In this document: piece by piece, positions 1 through 5,857 of the stretch | Numbering within the stretch: the first letter of the stretch is position 1 | How the letters are laid out: the number at the start of each line of letters is the position of its first letter | Source of the DNA: Desulfobacterales bacterium | GTDB lineage: Bacteria; Desulfobacterota; Desulfobacteria; Desulfobacterales; Desulfobacteraceae | Length of the DNA: 5,857 bases | Direction: 5' to 3' | NCBI GenBank assembly: GCA_022361535.1 | Contig: JAKSAU010000021.1 | Location: 1-5,857, forward strand | The notes under the pieces: model-generated | Told to the model about the DNA's origin: nothing | What the model saw: the letters and a program-made list of their open reading frames with translations, nothing else | Database searches by the model: none | Position numbers and translations under genes: made by a program

Positions 1-107
1 CTGTTTTGTGTGCACCAATTTATAGAATGATAACGTTATGAATGAATCAGCGTGATGCCGGAACATGCTGACCAATAGCATATTTAAAAATGCAATATGG
101 GTGAATG

Positions 108-136
108 CCGGGTTAAATTTGGGTGTTTTTAACCGG
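108..136 (-). terminator. Hairpin over the 3' end of the glycosyltransferase gene, possible weak terminator
   Basis: CCGGGTTAAA (108-117) pairs with TTTAACCGG (128-136) across a 10-base loop, with one bulged G. The TAA stop of the minus-strand glycosyltransferase gene (131-129) lies inside the stem. On the minus strand the hairpin is not followed directly by a T tract, so it is not a textbook intrinsic terminator. A second AT-rich near-palindrome, GCATATTTAAAAATGC (78-93), follows about 15 bases further on and could contribute. The structure is seen in the sequence; a termination role is inferred from its position. Confidence 0.3.
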
Positions 137-1400
137 TATTTGGTTTGGATTTCGAATTATTAATTTGATCCTCGATTATGCCACATACCTTGGAAAGCGG
201 TTCAGTGTTTTTAAAAGTATTGGCAATTTTTTCACAGCTCATGCGGATGTCTGTATCTTCAAGTAATTTCTTAAGCTTCTCAGCTACAAGGGACGCTTTA
301 TATTTATTCATACAAACTTCCTCACTGACTCCAAGAGCGCTAAGCCGTGCTGAATTATCGTACTGATCCATGCCAAATGGTGTCAAAAGCTGAGGCACTC
401 CGGCTTTCAAGGCTTGAGCACAAGTTCCGATACCACCATGGTGAACCAAGGCAGATGCAACAGGCAGCAATTTGCTAAAAGGTGCATATTCACTATACAG
501 AATATTTTTTGGCAAATTGTTTGGGATATGATTCTTATATCCGGAAAGAAAAACACCACGAATATTTAATATGTTACATGCTTTTACAGATTCCTCGAAA
601 AAGGACGCTGCATTTTTTACGGCTGTGCCTGCTGTAAAAACAACTGTCGGCTTATCATGACAAATAAAATCTTCAAGAGCCGGGCTCATGGGTTTCCTGC
701 CGGCGTCATCAAAGAAAATGAAATTAGCAAGCTCTGTATTGTTCGGCCAATCAGGCTGCGGTTCGGCAAACCAGCTTGGAAATAATCCAATAACCTTGTC
801 AGGAGAATGGATCCAGTGTCTAAATATTCTTTTAACCGCTGGCAGGTCTAATTTTCCGAGCATTTCGTTTATCGGGGGGCTGAGAAACATGTCTGCCATC
901 TTATCAATTAATCGCCATACAACCTTTTTGTAAAACATGGGCATCCAATGCGGCATCCAGATACCGTCCATCCTTGCCGGGTTTGAAACGGAAGGCAAAG
1001 AAACTGGTGCCAGATGACATGTTACCATAGGGATGCCCATTTTTTCCTGAGCAATCCTTGCACCAAATGCCATCGTAATTCCGACAATCACGGTTTCCCC
1101 GGGTATATTCAATTCCCTAACGGTATTATAAATGCGTTGCATTGATGCAAAATACAAATACTTCATCACTGCTTTCGTAGTCTTTGTAGGGTTTCCCAAA
1201 TCAACTTCATCTGTCATCTTGTTATATTCTTCTATGGTTCCGACAGATTTGAAATCCAACCCTGCGTTTTGAACCGAGTCTCTGAAATAGCTGTTGGTCA
1301 GAAGAGTAACATCATGTCCTCTTTGACGGAGTGCCATGCCGATTTTTATAAACGGATTCACATCCCCGAGACTTCCGATCGCAACTATCAGAATATTCAT
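129..1400 (-). CDS. Glycosyltransferase family 1 (UGT/RhlB/MGT-like, GT-B fold)
   Basis: Predicted cytoplasmic or membrane-associated enzyme that moves a sugar from a nucleotide-sugar donor to a lipid or small-molecule acceptor. The 423-residue product matches the usual length of the family. The N-terminus has the first GT-B strand and glycine loop (NILIVAIGSLGDVNP, residues 2-16), the acceptor-side half. The C-terminal half has FTAGTAV (about 255-261) and the donor-binding signature HHGGIGT (about 320-326), then ALKAGVPQLLTPFGMDQ ending at 345-346, where the DQ pair normally contacts the sugar. All key signature residues are present, so it looks active. The ATG at 1400 is chosen over the in-frame ATG at 1418 because AAGGA (1411-1407) sits six bases before it. 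Similar proteins include rhamnolipid rhamnosyltransferases, sterol glucosyltransferases and macrolide glycosyltransferases; the sequence does not decide the acceptor. No sugar-nucleotide or lipid gene is adjacent, so the pathway is unknown. Confidence 0.9.
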   Translation of the reverse strand: MNILIVAIGSLGDVNPFIKIGMALRQRGHDVTLLTNSYFRDSVQNAGLDFKSVGTIEEYNKMTDEVDLGNPTKTTKAVMKYLYFASMQRIYNTVRELNIPGETVIVGITMAFGARIAQEKMGIPMVTCHLAPVSLPSVSNPARMDGIWMPHWMPMFYKKVVWRLIDKMADMFLSPPINEMLGKLDLPAVKRIFRHWIHSPDKVIGLFPSWFAEPQPDWPNNTELANFIFFDDAGRKPMSPALEDFICHDKPTVVFTAGTAVKNAASFFEESVKACNILNIRGVFLSGYKNHIPNNLPKNILYSEYAPFSKLLPVASALVHHGGIGTCAQALKAGVPQLLTPFGMDQYDNSARLSALGVSEEVCMNKYKASLVAEKLKKLLEDTDIRMSCEKIANTFKNTEPLSKVCGIIEDQINNSKSKPNTG

Positions 1401-1543
1401 CACATTTCCTTGTATCATAAGATTTAAGGTTCAGTACTCACCAGCTAACAGTAAAATAGAAGGTTCAATTTTTAAACACTTAATTGGGCTAAATTGGAGA
1501 TTAACTAACGGCTCACACCGGATAATTTTCAAGTTTGGATATA

Positions 1544-1768
1544 TTACTGATAAACAATTTCCATCGCTTGCCTTGTGATAGTATCCAAAGATTTACCCGT
1601 TATGTTAATAACAACATCATACCGCCGCTGAATCATTCGTTTAATCCGGTTGGGGCCGAGCTTGTATATATGAAAATCAAGTCCATTTTCAGTACAGTAT
1701 TTCATTTTGCCAGCGTATTTAGCCTTATTTTGCCCGCATCCTAAATCTGTTTCTTGTCTAATGCGCAA
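1544..1768 (-). CDS. Small hypothetical protein (74 aa), TTG start
   Basis: I do not recognise this protein. It would start at TTG 1768, seven bases after a strong Shine-Dalgarno site AGGAG (1780-1776), and an in-frame TGA lies a short way upstream, so no longer form is likely. The 74-residue product is soluble and basic (KMKYC, PNRIKRMIQRR), with no membrane segment and no signal peptide. Near the N-terminus it has DLGCGQNKAK, which resembles the glycine-rich SAM-binding loop of methyltransferases, but the rest does not follow that fold and the length is far too short, so this may be chance or a remnant. The C-terminal part (YDVVINITGKSLDTITRQAM) looks like a real beta-alpha unit. It lies 143 bases upstream of the glycosyltransferase, same direction. 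A 69-codon frame overlaps on the plus strand and is less convincing. Evidence for a gene is the ribosome site and composition only. Confidence 0.4.
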   Translation of the reverse strand: MRIRQETDLGCGQNKAKYAGKMKYCTENGLDFHIYKLGPNRIKRMIQRRYDVVINITGKSLDTITRQAMEIVYQ

Positions 1769-1829
1769 TAACTCTCTCCTAAGCAGATTGATTCATGTTT
1801 GATCAATGACATGTTTTAGCTTCTTTTTC

Positions 1830-1968
1830 ATCACCCAAACGGATGATTTTCGGTGGAATCTTGAAGTTGGCCAGCTTTAATCGCGCCATTTTGTACTTGC
1901 TGCCTATTGTGATTATTTGAAAGAAATAAAACTTGAAATCACCTCGAATAATCATCCCTTTGGGTGAT
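1830..1968. repeat. Inverted-repeat element, about 139 bp, MITE-like or decayed IS
   Basis: The left arm (1830-1868) and right arm (1930-1968) are inverted copies of each other. The outer 19 bases match at 18 positions: ATCACCCAAACGGATGATT on the left, and the reverse complement of 1950-1968 on the right with G for the first C of CGG. The inner 20 bases match more loosely, with small gaps, ending in shared AAGTT. About 61 bases separate the arms. The minus strand carries a 50-codon open frame across the whole element (ATG 1955 to TGA 1803) whose ends are encoded by the arms, including NFKIPPKIIRLGDE near its C-terminus; it has no proper ribosome site. The geometry fits an internally deleted insertion sequence in which one arm carries transposase C-terminal codons, or a MITE. 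No clear target-site duplication is visible. Alternatively it is a structured RNA or regulatory hairpin. Confidence 0.55.
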
Positions 1969-2052
1969 TACGGGGGGTTGCGTATGGCATATGGTACGGC
2001 AAAGCAATAAGCTGTTTAGAATAAAAAGAAGAACAAAGACTGCATTTAAATA

Positions 2053-2235
2053 GTGCAAAGGGAAAAAGAATCGTGCGCCATGGAGATATTATCGAACTTG
2101 AATTTTAGCTGGGTGGGGTTAGGGCTTATCTCTATCGGTTTTGCACTTTTTCAATGGTGGTATTCGCTTCAAACTAAAATACATCAAGCAAAAAAAACAA
2201 AGCGTAAAAGGTTTGCCACTAAGAATAGACAATGA
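2053..2235 (+). CDS. Possible small single-pass membrane protein (60 aa or shorter), perhaps frameshifted
   Basis: A 60-codon frame starting at GTG 2053, or 51 codons from the ATG at 2080. The visible product has one hydrophobic segment (WVGLGLISIGFALFQWWYSL) followed by a very basic tail (KKTKRKRF), the pattern of a single-span protein with its tail in the cytoplasm. Neither start has a good ribosome site; AAAGGGAAAAAG lies over 20 bases before the ATG. A run of eight A at 2190-2197 falls just after the membrane segment. Removing one A would carry the frame on to TAA 2312-2314 and add a peptide including LPLRIDNETRHNAYKTALN, which looks more like ordinary protein than the present basic tail. 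It lies 101 bases upstream of the MATE gene, in the same direction. I do not recognise it, and it may be a broken gene or no gene. Confidence 0.3.
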   Translation: MQREKESCAMEILSNLNFSWVGLGLISIGFALFQWWYSLQTKIHQAKKTKRKRFATKNRQ

Positions 2236-2336
2236 AACAAGACATAATGCATACAAGACTGCCTTGAATACTGTTGTCATGGGTGTCTTTTCCGGAATCA
2301 GCCAATCCTTTTAAAGTTTTTTAAGTCGCCATATAA

Positions 2337-3692
2337 ATGAAGAACCCATTTAACAAATATAAAGAACTCATTTCGATCAGCATGCCGTTGGTTGCCTCCA
2401 TGGCAGCGATAACCGTCATGGAGTTTACCGACAGGGTTTTTTTGGCCAATTATTCACTTGATGCCATTGCCGCTGCAACACCGGCAGGCGTTGCAGCCTT
2501 CCTTGTGCTGACTTTGTTTGTTGGTACGGCTTCTTATATCAATGTTTTTATTGCCCAATATATAGGTGCCGACCAACAAGACAGGATCGGTCCCTGTCTG
2601 TGGCAGGGTATTTATTTTTCTCTGGCTGTTGCGGTTATTCTGACAGCCGTTTCGTTTTTAAGCGCCCCCATTTTCAAACTGGCAGGGCATAGCATCGAGG
2701 TTCAGCGTCTTGAACAAATTTATTTCAGAATTCTTTGCCTCGGTGGCGGTATGCATGTTCTGGGAACCGGTCTGGCCTGTTTCTTTTCGGGGCAGGGAAG
2801 GACCCGCCCGGTGATGGTGATTAATATTGTGGCAATGTTTATCAATATCCCTTTGGATTATGCACTGATAAACGGGTATGGAATAATCCCTGAAATGGGT
2901 ATCCGTGGCGCCGGTGTGGCCACTGTTTTTTCATGGATGTTTATTGTTCTATGCTACTGTCCTCTCATTTTTAACCGAAAAAATGAAACAGCCTACAGGA
3001 TCTGGTCAGGCCGAGGATTTGAACGGGATTTGTTTGTGAAAATACTATTTAAAGGCGGGGCTTCCGGATTACAGTTTTCTTTGGATGTACTGGCATTCAC
3101 CTTCTTTATTTTCATGGTCGGCCGCTTGGGAGATTTGGAACTTGCGATAAGCAATATTGTTTTTTCGATCCATTCCATTGCCTTTATGCCGACCATCGGA
3201 TTCTCTATCGGTCTGTCCATATTGGTCGGTCAGTCATTGGGAAACAAGGATATTTATGGGGCATTAGAGTTTACCTGGCAGACGATAGTGATTCTTCTTT
3301 TTTATATGGGTCTGCTTGGCATCTTTTTTATTCTTGTACCAGAAAAAATTCTCATCCTTTTTCTTTCTTCAGGTACTTCCGAGTCTCATGCAATGATGGT
3401 TTCCTCAGGAAAGATGATCATCAGGATCATGGCTGGTTTTATCTGCTTTGATGCCATGTATTTTACTTTTCTTGGGGTACTGAAGGGGGCAGGGGACATT
3501 CGATTTGTAATGTGGAGCATCGGATTGGCAACGGTGTTTGTGATGATTATCCCCATGACTATCATAGTTTCTTACACGGAATGGGGGCTTGTTGCCTGCT
3601 GGCTCAACCTGACCGCATATGTTTTGACATTGTTTTCAGTCTCCTTTTTCAGATTCAGACAGAGCAAATGGAAGGCAAGTCTGGTGATTTAG
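2337..3692 (+). CDS. MATE family efflux transporter
   Basis: Inner-membrane antiporter predicted to export drugs, cationic metabolites or other organic compounds in exchange for Na+ or H+. The 451-residue product is the usual length for the family and is hydrophobic throughout, with about twelve spans in two homologous halves. Visible MATE landmarks are the N-terminal SISMPLVASMAAITVMEFTD (14-32 region) leading into the first helix, GIRGAGVAT (188-196) near the end of half one, VGQSLGNKD (297-305) in half two, and LKGAGDIR (382-389), the counterpart of the usual L-R/K-G-x-G-D motif. The ATG at 2337 gives the standard N-terminus, but no convincing Shine-Dalgarno site precedes it; TTTTTTAAGTCGCCATATAA is upstream. 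The substrate cannot be read from the sequence. It is followed in the same direction by two small cysteine-rich proteins and a TetR-like remnant, suggesting an exporter once under TetR-type control. Confidence 0.93.
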   Translation: MKNPFNKYKELISISMPLVASMAAITVMEFTDRVFLANYSLDAIAAATPAGVAAFLVLTLFVGTASYINVFIAQYIGADQQDRIGPCLWQGIYFSLAVAVILTAVSFLSAPIFKLAGHSIEVQRLEQIYFRILCLGGGMHVLGTGLACFFSGQGRTRPVMVINIVAMFINIPLDYALINGYGIIPEMGIRGAGVATVFSWMFIVLCYCPLIFNRKNETAYRIWSGRGFERDLFVKILFKGGASGLQFSLDVLAFTFFIFMVGRLGDLELAISNIVFSIHSIAFMPTIGFSIGLSILVGQSLGNKDIYGALEFTWQTIVILLFYMGLLGIFFILVPEKILILFLSSGTSESHAMMVSSGKMIIRIMAGFICFDAMYFTFLGVLKGAGDIRFVMWSIGLATVFVMIIPMTIIVSYTEWGLVACWLNLTAYVLTLFSVSFFRFRQSKWKASLVI

Positions 3693-3720
3693 CCCTTTTT
3701 ATAGTGATGGAACTATATCC

Positions 3721-3736
3721 TGAGCGGCTTCGCTCA
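3721..3736 (+). other. Intercistronic hairpin between the MATE and DGC genes
   Basis: TGAGCGGCTTCGCTCA forms a perfect six-base-pair stem with a GCTT loop in the 89-base gap between the MATE stop and the DGC protein start. It is followed by an A-rich stretch rather than T residues, so it is not an intrinsic terminator for plus-strand transcription. A stem in this place could protect or process a shared mRNA, or could be incidental. The stem is seen; any role is inferred. Confidence 0.3.
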
Positions 3737-3781
3737 AAGAAGAAATTAAACACTGATTTAAACATCAAAAAGGAGAGCAAA

Positions 3782-4153
3782 ATGGTTGAGATCAATAAAA
3801 TCTGTTGTTCAGAAGGTAAATTGGTTTTTGCCTGTTCCGGTGCCGCAGACGTCGGGGAAATATCGGATAAGGCGGCAAGGATACTAAAGAAAGAGAATGT
3901 CGGTAACATGTTTTGCGCCGTCGGTTTAGGGGGAAATGTGGGGCCCATCATAGACGCAGCAATGAAGGCATCTGAAATAATGGCCATAGACGGATGCCAA
4001 CTGGCCTGTACGGAAAAATCATTACAAAAGGCAGGGGTTAAGCGATTCAATCATTTGTGCCTCTCTGACTTGGATATGGAGAAAGGCAAAACACCGGTAA
4101 CGGACAGGGCCGTCCAGGAAGTTGTTGAGACATGTAAGAAAATACTGACTTAG
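3782..4153 (+). CDS. DGC domain putative zinc-binding protein
   Basis: A 123-residue small cytoplasmic protein of the DGC family (Pfam-type 'putative zinc-binding protein'), whose biochemical role is not established. Family features are all visible: an early Cys pair (C8, C9), FACSGAADVGEISDKAAR (16-33), a glycine-rich stretch MFCAVGLGGNVGPI (43-56), the DGC triplet itself (D70-G71-C72) in AIDGCQLACTEKSL, and LSDLDMEKGKTPVTD near the C-terminus. Cysteines at 8, 9, 18, 45, 72, 76, 93 and 118 are candidate metal ligands or redox thiols. The start at ATG 3782 is set by AAGGAG (3770-3775) six bases before it; an open frame extends further upstream to 3512 but only by overlapping the MATE gene. 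It lies 89 bases after the MATE stop, same strand, so cotranscription is plausible. Such proteins recur in anaerobes, including sulfate reducers. Confidence 0.92.
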   Translation: MVEINKICCSEGKLVFACSGAADVGEISDKAARILKKENVGNMFCAVGLGGNVGPIIDAAMKASEIMAIDGCQLACTEKSLQKAGVKRFNHLCLSDLDMEKGKTPVTDRAVQEVVETCKKILT

Positions 4154-4175
4154 CAGGTCATCATTGTTTAAAGCT

Positions 4176-4334
4176 ATGACACGAAGAGATGACTTAAAAG
4201 CAGAAACACGGGAGCGCATACTGAAAGCAGCGCGGTTTCTGATATGGAAAAAAAGGGAAGGGCAATGCACGATCCGTTGCGCAAAAGACCATTTCAGAAA
4301 TGTTTCAACTTCTAATTTCAGGATTTTAATTTAA
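4176..4334 (+). pseudogene. Truncated TetR/AcrR-family regulator, N-terminal DNA-binding part only
   Basis: A 52-codon frame from ATG 4176 to TAA 4332-4334 encodes a protein beginning MTRRDDLKAETRERILKAAR, the classic first helix of TetR-family repressors. The spacing to TIR (residues 32-34) is exactly that of the family: eleven residues after AAR. The recognition part is degraded: AKDHFRNVSTSNFRILI has about one residue too many before VSTSNF, lacks the usual AG turn and Y-x-x-F end, and then stops. The whole ligand-binding domain (normally about 130-150 further residues) is absent, and only 37 bases remain before the next gene. No ribosome site is obvious. I read it as the remnant of a regulator that once controlled the neighbouring exporter operon. 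A functional DNA-binding miniprotein is possible but less likely. Confidence 0.5.
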
Positions 4335-4371
4335 ACGGGGAAATTAGCGAAAAAATATTGGAGACTCAATA

Positions 4372-4896
4372 ATGAAATTAACCGGATATAATACTGAATA
4401 CTTTAAAGGCAGATGTGTATTGGGTTCAGAGTATATGCATGGCTTTGCCTATCTGAACGAAACCATAGGTGAGGTATTACCCTACCTGAATACGGTTCTT
4501 GGTGGTTCAACCTTCATTAAAGAACCACCGAGTCTCACCCTTAAAACCAGTGGCAAACTGATCACTCTGCATGATGAGTATATTGCTATGAATGCAATAA
4601 GATACCAATCAGATGCAGAGAAGATATTCCAATGGTTACAGAGCGAAATTAATCAGGCCTGGGAAAATAGAGATTCCATCACACCTGACTACAGTTCCGT
4701 AGATAAACCCGTCATTACAGAGATACTCAAGGCCTTACCCAAAACAAATTGTAAAGCATGCAAAGAGGCTACCTGTATGGTTTTCGCAGTTAAAGTTATG
4801 GACGGTGTGAAGGATCAAGATGATTGTCCGGAGATGAGTGTTGAGAACCGTAAGGCTTTAAAAGAGTATTTATCTCAATTTCGTCTGGGTGAATAG
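4372..4896 (+). CDS. Putative 4Fe-4S cluster protein with unassigned N-terminal domain
   Basis: A 174-residue soluble protein. The C-terminal third carries the four-cysteine signature C127-x2-C130-x4-C135-x16-C152 within ALPKTNCKACKEATCMVFA and a following DDCP, matching the small Fe-S domain found in the corrinoid Fe-S protein large subunit and in electron-transport proteins such as RnfB. It therefore probably binds one [4Fe-4S] cluster and serves in electron transfer or redox sensing; the partner is unknown. The first 110 residues (with one cysteine, C15) are mixed alpha/beta and I do not recognise them. There is no signal peptide or membrane span, so it should be cytoplasmic. The ATG at 4372 follows TTGGAG with eight bases between. 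It is 218 bases downstream of the DGC gene, across a TetR-like remnant, and ends 27 bases from the convergent acyltransferase gene. An 11-bp stem hairpin lies within its coding region at 4498-4532. Confidence 0.82.
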   Translation: MKLTGYNTEYFKGRCVLGSEYMHGFAYLNETIGEVLPYLNTVLGGSTFIKEPPSLTLKTSGKLITLHDEYIAMNAIRYQSDAEKIFQWLQSEINQAWENRDSITPDYSSVDKPVITEILKALPKTNCKACKEATCMVFAVKVMDGVKDQDDCPEMSVENRKALKEYLSQFRLGE

Positions 4897-4923
4897 ATGA
4901 CTCGTAATCAGAAAAAATTGCGG

Positions 4924-5857
4924 CTAAATGATTTTTTTTACAGCAGGTATGCGCCGAAGGACGGCTGACGTTCCCCAACTGAGCATCAATGCGGTCAGGA
5001 ACACGAGCATCCCCTTTGTTCCCGGCGCAAGGGGGATTTGCAGCAGCATGTATTGAAGCCAGGTGACAAACCCATAGTGAACGATATAGATGCCGTATGC
5101 GTTCCGGCTCAGGCTGTCGATGAGTTTAAAGCGCCTTGAGGTGAACCATAGGAAAAAACCGGTGATCCCGAATACATTGGCCCCGCAGCAGATCACGAAG
5201 GTAATGCTGCTGATAATCGTCAAATCTATATTCGTGACACCGGCTACCATGATGATAAAAACAATGAAAGACACCATCCCCACAGTCATAAATATCACCC
5301 AATACCTGGCAAATACGGCTAACCCGTTTGGCTCAGAGCCGAAGGCGCCGATTCCTATACCTAAAAGGAAATAAAACAGGTAGAGCAGTACTCGGCTGAC
5401 CTGCACATGAAATGGTCCGATGCCAATCCAGGCCAGCGGTCCGGTCGCTATTGTCACAGGCAGGTAAACCAGAATAGAGATGCCAATCAATATGATAGAA
5501 AACCTTAAGGGACGGTCAATGACGATAGTCAACTGCCTTCTGAAGGTCTGTTGGATGAAAGGGAAGAAATGACAAAGGAGCGCCACCAGTGTATTGAATG
5601 CCAGCAGCAGCCATAAGAACCAAAAAGGACCTGCGGTTCCAAAACCGGATCGAATCATACCGAGCCAGAACTCTCCATAGCTGAAGTACGTTCCGGTTAT
5701 CAGCCCAACTTGGATTTGTGCCGGGTAGTAGGCTAAGGGAATAAGGAAAAAAACACCAAAAATAAATGGAATGCCAAGCCTTGTAAAACGGCCTGTAAGG
5801 TATTTTTTGATTCCCTTTTTTGCCAGACTTTGCCAGACAAACATGCCTGAGATAAAA
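4924..5857 (-). CDS. Acyltransferase 3 family membrane protein (OafA-like), N-terminus outside window
   Basis: Integral membrane acyltransferase predicted to O-acylate (for example acetylate or succinylate) envelope sugars or other small acceptors. The frame stays open to the right edge: FISG precedes the first visible Met (5844), so that Met is internal and the gene is cut by the window. The 310 visible residues include the early conserved segment MFVWQSLAKKGIKKYLTGRF with TRLGIPFIFG, then GPFWFLWLLLAFN, and the C-terminal SRNAYGIYIVHY, which is typical of the family's last helices. About eight or nine membrane spans are visible. The full family length is near 380 residues, so the missing part should be roughly 70-80 residues and contain the catalytic His region, which cannot be checked here. 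The gene ends at TAG 4926-4924 and runs convergently with the Fe-S gene, 27 bases apart. The acceptor is unknown. Confidence 0.9.
   Translation of the reverse strand, partial: FISGMFVWQSLAKKGIKKYLTGRFTRLGIPFIFGVFFLIPLAYYPAQIQVGLITGTYFSYGEFWLGMIRSGFGTAGPFWFLWLLLAFNTLVALLCHFFPFIQQTFRRQLTIVIDRPLRFSIILIGISILVYLPVTIATGPLAWIGIGPFHVQVSRVLLYLFYFLLGIGIGAFGSEPNGLAVFARYWVIFMTVGMVSFIVFIIMVAGVTNIDLTIISSITFVICCGANVFGITGFFLWFTSRRFKLIDSLSRNAYGIYIVHYGFVTWLQYMLLQIPLAPGTKGMLVFLTALMLSWGTSAVLRRIPAVKKII

Noticed and set aside
30..39. Palindrome ATAACGTTAT as an operator
   Set aside because: A ten-base palindrome without a second copy or a start codon nearby is not enough to call a binding site.
1398..1419. TATGAT (1419-1414) as a -10 element for the glycosyltransferase gene
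   Set aside because: It lies almost on the ribosome site, leaving no realistic leader, and no -35 element is found at the right distance.
1535..1744. 69-codon plus-strand frame overlapping the small minus-strand gene
   Set aside because: It has no ribosome site, no recognisable motif, and lies opposite a frame with a strong Shine-Dalgarno site.
1740..1768. DLGCG in the small minus-strand gene as evidence for a SAM-dependent methyltransferase
   Set aside because: The protein is only 74 residues long and the remaining strands and motifs of the fold are absent.
3512..3781. Upstream extension of the DGC protein frame to 3512
   Set aside because: It overlaps the conserved C-terminus of the MATE transporter in another frame, while a strong AAGGAG site and the family N-terminus fix the start at 3782.
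4022..4270. 82-codon minus-strand frame opposite the DGC gene and the TetR remnant
   Set aside because: It is antisense to a well-supported gene, with no ribosome site or motif; it is a shadow frame.
4303..4330. Possible sigma-70 promoter before the Fe-S gene: TTTCAA, then TTTAAT with 16-base spacing
   Set aside because: The -10 matches five of six consensus bases, but the -35 matches only about three; this is common by chance in AT-rich DNA and partly overlaps the TetR remnant.

Overview
The window reads as chromosomal DNA of a Gram-negative bacterium, probably an anaerobic, sulfate-reducer-like member of the Desulfobacterota. That placement is inferred from one small zinc-binding DGC-family protein and one small protein with a C-x2-C-x4-C-x16-C iron-sulfur motif lying close together, a pairing I associate with that group; there is no rRNA or other taxonomic marker. 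Six protein genes can be supported well or moderately, plus one small membrane-protein candidate and one regulator remnant. No tRNA, rRNA or CRISPR array was seen.

Layout. 1-128 is non-coding and holds only small palindromes (30-39 and 78-93) and a hairpin overlapping the end of the first gene. 129-1400 (minus) is a GT-B fold family 1 glycosyltransferase. 1544-1768 (minus) is a small unrecognised gene with a TTG start and a strong Shine-Dalgarno site, reading toward the glycosyltransferase. 1769-2052 has no convincing gene but contains a 139-bp element with imperfect 39-bp inverted arms (1830-1968), resembling a miniature or decayed insertion element. 2053-2314 holds a possible small membrane protein, perhaps frameshifted in a run of eight A. 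2337-3692 (plus) is a MATE-family multidrug/Na+ (or H+) antiporter, followed in the same direction by a DGC-domain zinc-binding protein (3782-4153), a truncated TetR-like N-terminus (4176-4334) and a putative Fe-S protein (4372-4896). 4924-5857 (minus, convergent) is a membrane acyltransferase of the acyltransferase 3 family whose N-terminus lies outside the window.

How they may work together. The plus-strand run MATE, DGC protein, TetR remnant, Fe-S protein is co-directional with gaps of roughly 90-220 bases and may once have been one regulated unit: an exporter with a TetR-type sensor and two small cysteine-rich proteins. This is inference. The glycosyltransferase and the acyltransferase both probably modify glycolipids, envelope sugars or small molecules, but nothing here ties them to one pathway. 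The points most worth a second look are the inverted-repeat element, the truncated regulator, and the cysteine-rich pair next to the exporter.
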